Positions 5,555 to 6,285 of a DNA stretch of 6,285 nt are shown piece by piece. The stretch covers positions 1,143 through 7,427 of the forward strand of contig JAFNGF010000378.1 in assembly GCA_017885385.1 (NCBI GenBank). The letters are read 5' to 3'. The position numbers and the translations under genes were made by a program. The notes beneath the pieces are model-generated. The model was not told the origin of the DNA. It did no database searches and saw only the letters and a program-made list of their open reading frames with translations. The first letter of the stretch is position 1, and every line of letters begins with the position of its first letter. The DNA is from Planctomycetota bacterium. Its GTDB lineage: Bacteria; Planctomycetota; Phycisphaerae; Sedimentisphaerales; Anaerobacaceae.

Positions 5555-5609
5555 AATGCTGGCTCTCACTGTGGGAGTCAGTTGAATTGCAGTTCAGTAA
5601 CATACTTTT

Positions 5610-5626
5610 GGAGGTCAGTAACTATG
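5610..5626 (+). promoter_or_regulatory. Shine-Dalgarno site and start codon of the second paralogue
   Basis: ggagg (5610-5614) lies 9 nt before ATG 5624. The frame stays open upstream to about 5582, but the signal-peptide start MKKY and the duplicated ribosome-binding region both point to 5624. Confidence 0.85.
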
Positions 5627-6190
5627 AAAAAGTACCTAACTGTAATCGTCGTCATTGCAGTGGCTTTGACGATGGCCTGGGTCACATTTGGCCAGGAACG
5701 AGCCCCAGGCAGAGGCGCCGGCGCTGGAGGTGGTCGTGGTGGCTTCATGACGCCCGAAGAGCAACAGAAAGTGATTGAGGTGATTGAACAGCAAGTTGCT
5801 AAGCTCAAGGAAGGCCTCAAAGCCCAACCAAGGCCGGAGGGATTTGCGAACCTTTCTGAGGAAGAAAAAACCCAGTTAAGGGAAAAGTTTACAAAGGCCC
5901 GTGACGCACGGCAGGCAGCGATCGGAACGATCTTAGCGCAGCTTTCCAGACTACAAGGCCGAATGCAGCCACCGGCGGAAGGTGAACAATTCATCATAAT
6001 AAACACTGCCGACTTGAAGGCCGTTCGTGAGCTGGCGGTAAAAGAGAAGGCCAAGGAAACCGAAGACCGTCTCACAACGATGATTGAAAGGCCCACGAGG
6101 GGATTTGGCGGCAGAACCGGTGGCGGCCAGCGGGGCGAAGGAGCCACGCCAAGAACTCCGCGAGGTGCGAGGGCTACAGAGAAGCCGTAG
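5624..6190 (+). CDS. Small secreted charged-helix protein of unknown function, paralogue 2
   Basis: The 188-residue product has a signal peptide (MKKY, hydrophobic core 5-19) with a likely cut after Thr-Phe-Gly23, directly before Gln24 as in its paralogue. A Gly/Arg-rich linker (29-41) replaces the first acidic helices of paralogue 1. Then come MTPEEQQKVIEVIEQQVAKLKEGLK (42-66, a predicted helix), LSEEEKTQLREKFTKAR (77-93), AIGTILAQLSRLQGRMQ (99-115) and NTADLKAVRELAVKEK (127-142), ending in a Gly/Arg/Thr tail. By hand count, residues 77-153 match residues 114-190 of paralogue 1 at 60 of 77 positions without gaps, so the C-terminal half is the conserved core. It should be exported and soluble; function is unknown. 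It could be co-transcribed with paralogue 1, although the spacer carries its own repeats. Confidence 0.9.
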   Translation: MKKYLTVIVVIAVALTMAWVTFGQERAPGRGAGAGGGRGGFMTPEEQQKVIEVIEQQVAKLKEGLKAQPRPEGFANLSEEEKTQLREKFTKARDARQAAIGTILAQLSRLQGRMQPPAEGEQFIIINTADLKAVRELAVKEKAKETEDRLTTMIERPTRGFGGRTGGGQRGEGATPRTPRGARATEKP

Positions 6191-6194
6191 AAGT

Positions 6195-6220
6195 AAAAAA
6201 CTTTGGCAGGAGCCAGAGTT
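6195..6220 (-). terminator. Intrinsic terminator in minus orientation, downstream of paralogue 2
   Basis: aactttggc (6199-6207) pairs with gccagagtt (6212-6220) around agga, with one G-T pair. Read on the minus strand, the stem is followed by six T residues (6200 down to 6195), the normal layout of a Rho-independent terminator. On the plus strand no T-run follows. It would end a transcript entering from beyond the right edge, and might also act weakly for paralogue 2. Confidence 0.5.
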
Positions 6221-6285
6221 TAGTGTGAGAGCATCTTGACGGCACTAAATCCGCCATCCGTTCCAGCCTTCGTCCGCCACTGGCG
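6219..6285. other. Non-coding tail of the window with inverted repeats
   Basis: tttagtg (6219-6225) and cactaaa (6243-6249) are exact reverse complements 17 nt apart, and overlap the right arm of the terminator-like hairpin. Near the edge, tccgcca occurs at 6250-6256, and tccgccactggcg (6273-6285) begins a palindrome cut by the window end. No start codon with a ribosome-binding site is visible. A minus-strand frame open from the edge to a stop near 6226 is too short to judge. Confidence 0.3.

Noticed and set aside
4845..6147. Two long minus-strand frames (4845-5441 and 5578-6147) that resemble each other
   Set aside because: Their similarity follows from the paralogous plus-strand genes they oppose; signal peptides, Shine-Dalgarno sites and start context all support the plus strand.

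Overview
The window carries the 3' part of a tryptophan biosynthesis operon, then a prepilin-like gene on the opposite strand, then two tandem paralogous genes for small exported proteins of unknown function. The source is most likely a planctomycete of the Phycisphaerae type. This is inferred from the prepilin-like protein, whose N-terminal GFTLIE segment and C-terminal MDWSVRKVGL / WTLKW / KDY block are of a kind abundant in that group, and from the small Glu/Lys/Gln-rich secreted paralogues. No rRNA or other taxonomic marker is present.

Region 1 (1-3577, + strand): trpD (5' end cut off by the window), trpF, trpB and trpA, all in one direction with gaps of 44, 138 and 30 nt. They supply phosphoribosyl transfer to anthranilate, isomerisation of phosphoribosylanthranilate, and both subunits of tryptophan synthase. 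trpC, which makes the substrate of TrpA, is not between trpD and trpF and must lie elsewhere. The known catalytic residues are intact. The unusual part is what sits between and at the ends of the genes: a heptad-phased GC-rich array running from the 3' end of trpD up to trpF, an AT-rich heptad/hairpin element between trpF and trpB, and a REP-like inverted repeat that encodes the last residues of trpA.

Region 2 (3598-4551, - strand): a convergent gene for a type II secretion/pseudopilin-like protein, only 20 nt from the trpA stop. It has a plausible sigma70-type promoter and a short leader with a compact hairpin. Its leader peptide contains two copies of the G-F-T-x-x-E processing motif.

Region 3 (about 4611-6190, + strand): a possibly structured leader followed by two tandem paralogues of 233 and 188 residues. 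Each has a signal peptide, strong Shine-Dalgarno site, charged amphipathic helices and Gly-rich low-complexity tails. A 46-bp stretch is identical between them at the DNA level. Between them lies a repeat-rich spacer with inverted repeats. The last 95 nt hold no gene I can support, but do hold a terminator-like hairpin in minus orientation, hinting at a convergent gene beyond the window.

I see no CRISPR array, phage gene, transposase, rRNA or tRNA. The most under-described items are the tandem paralogues and the dispersed repeat elements embedded in the trp operon.
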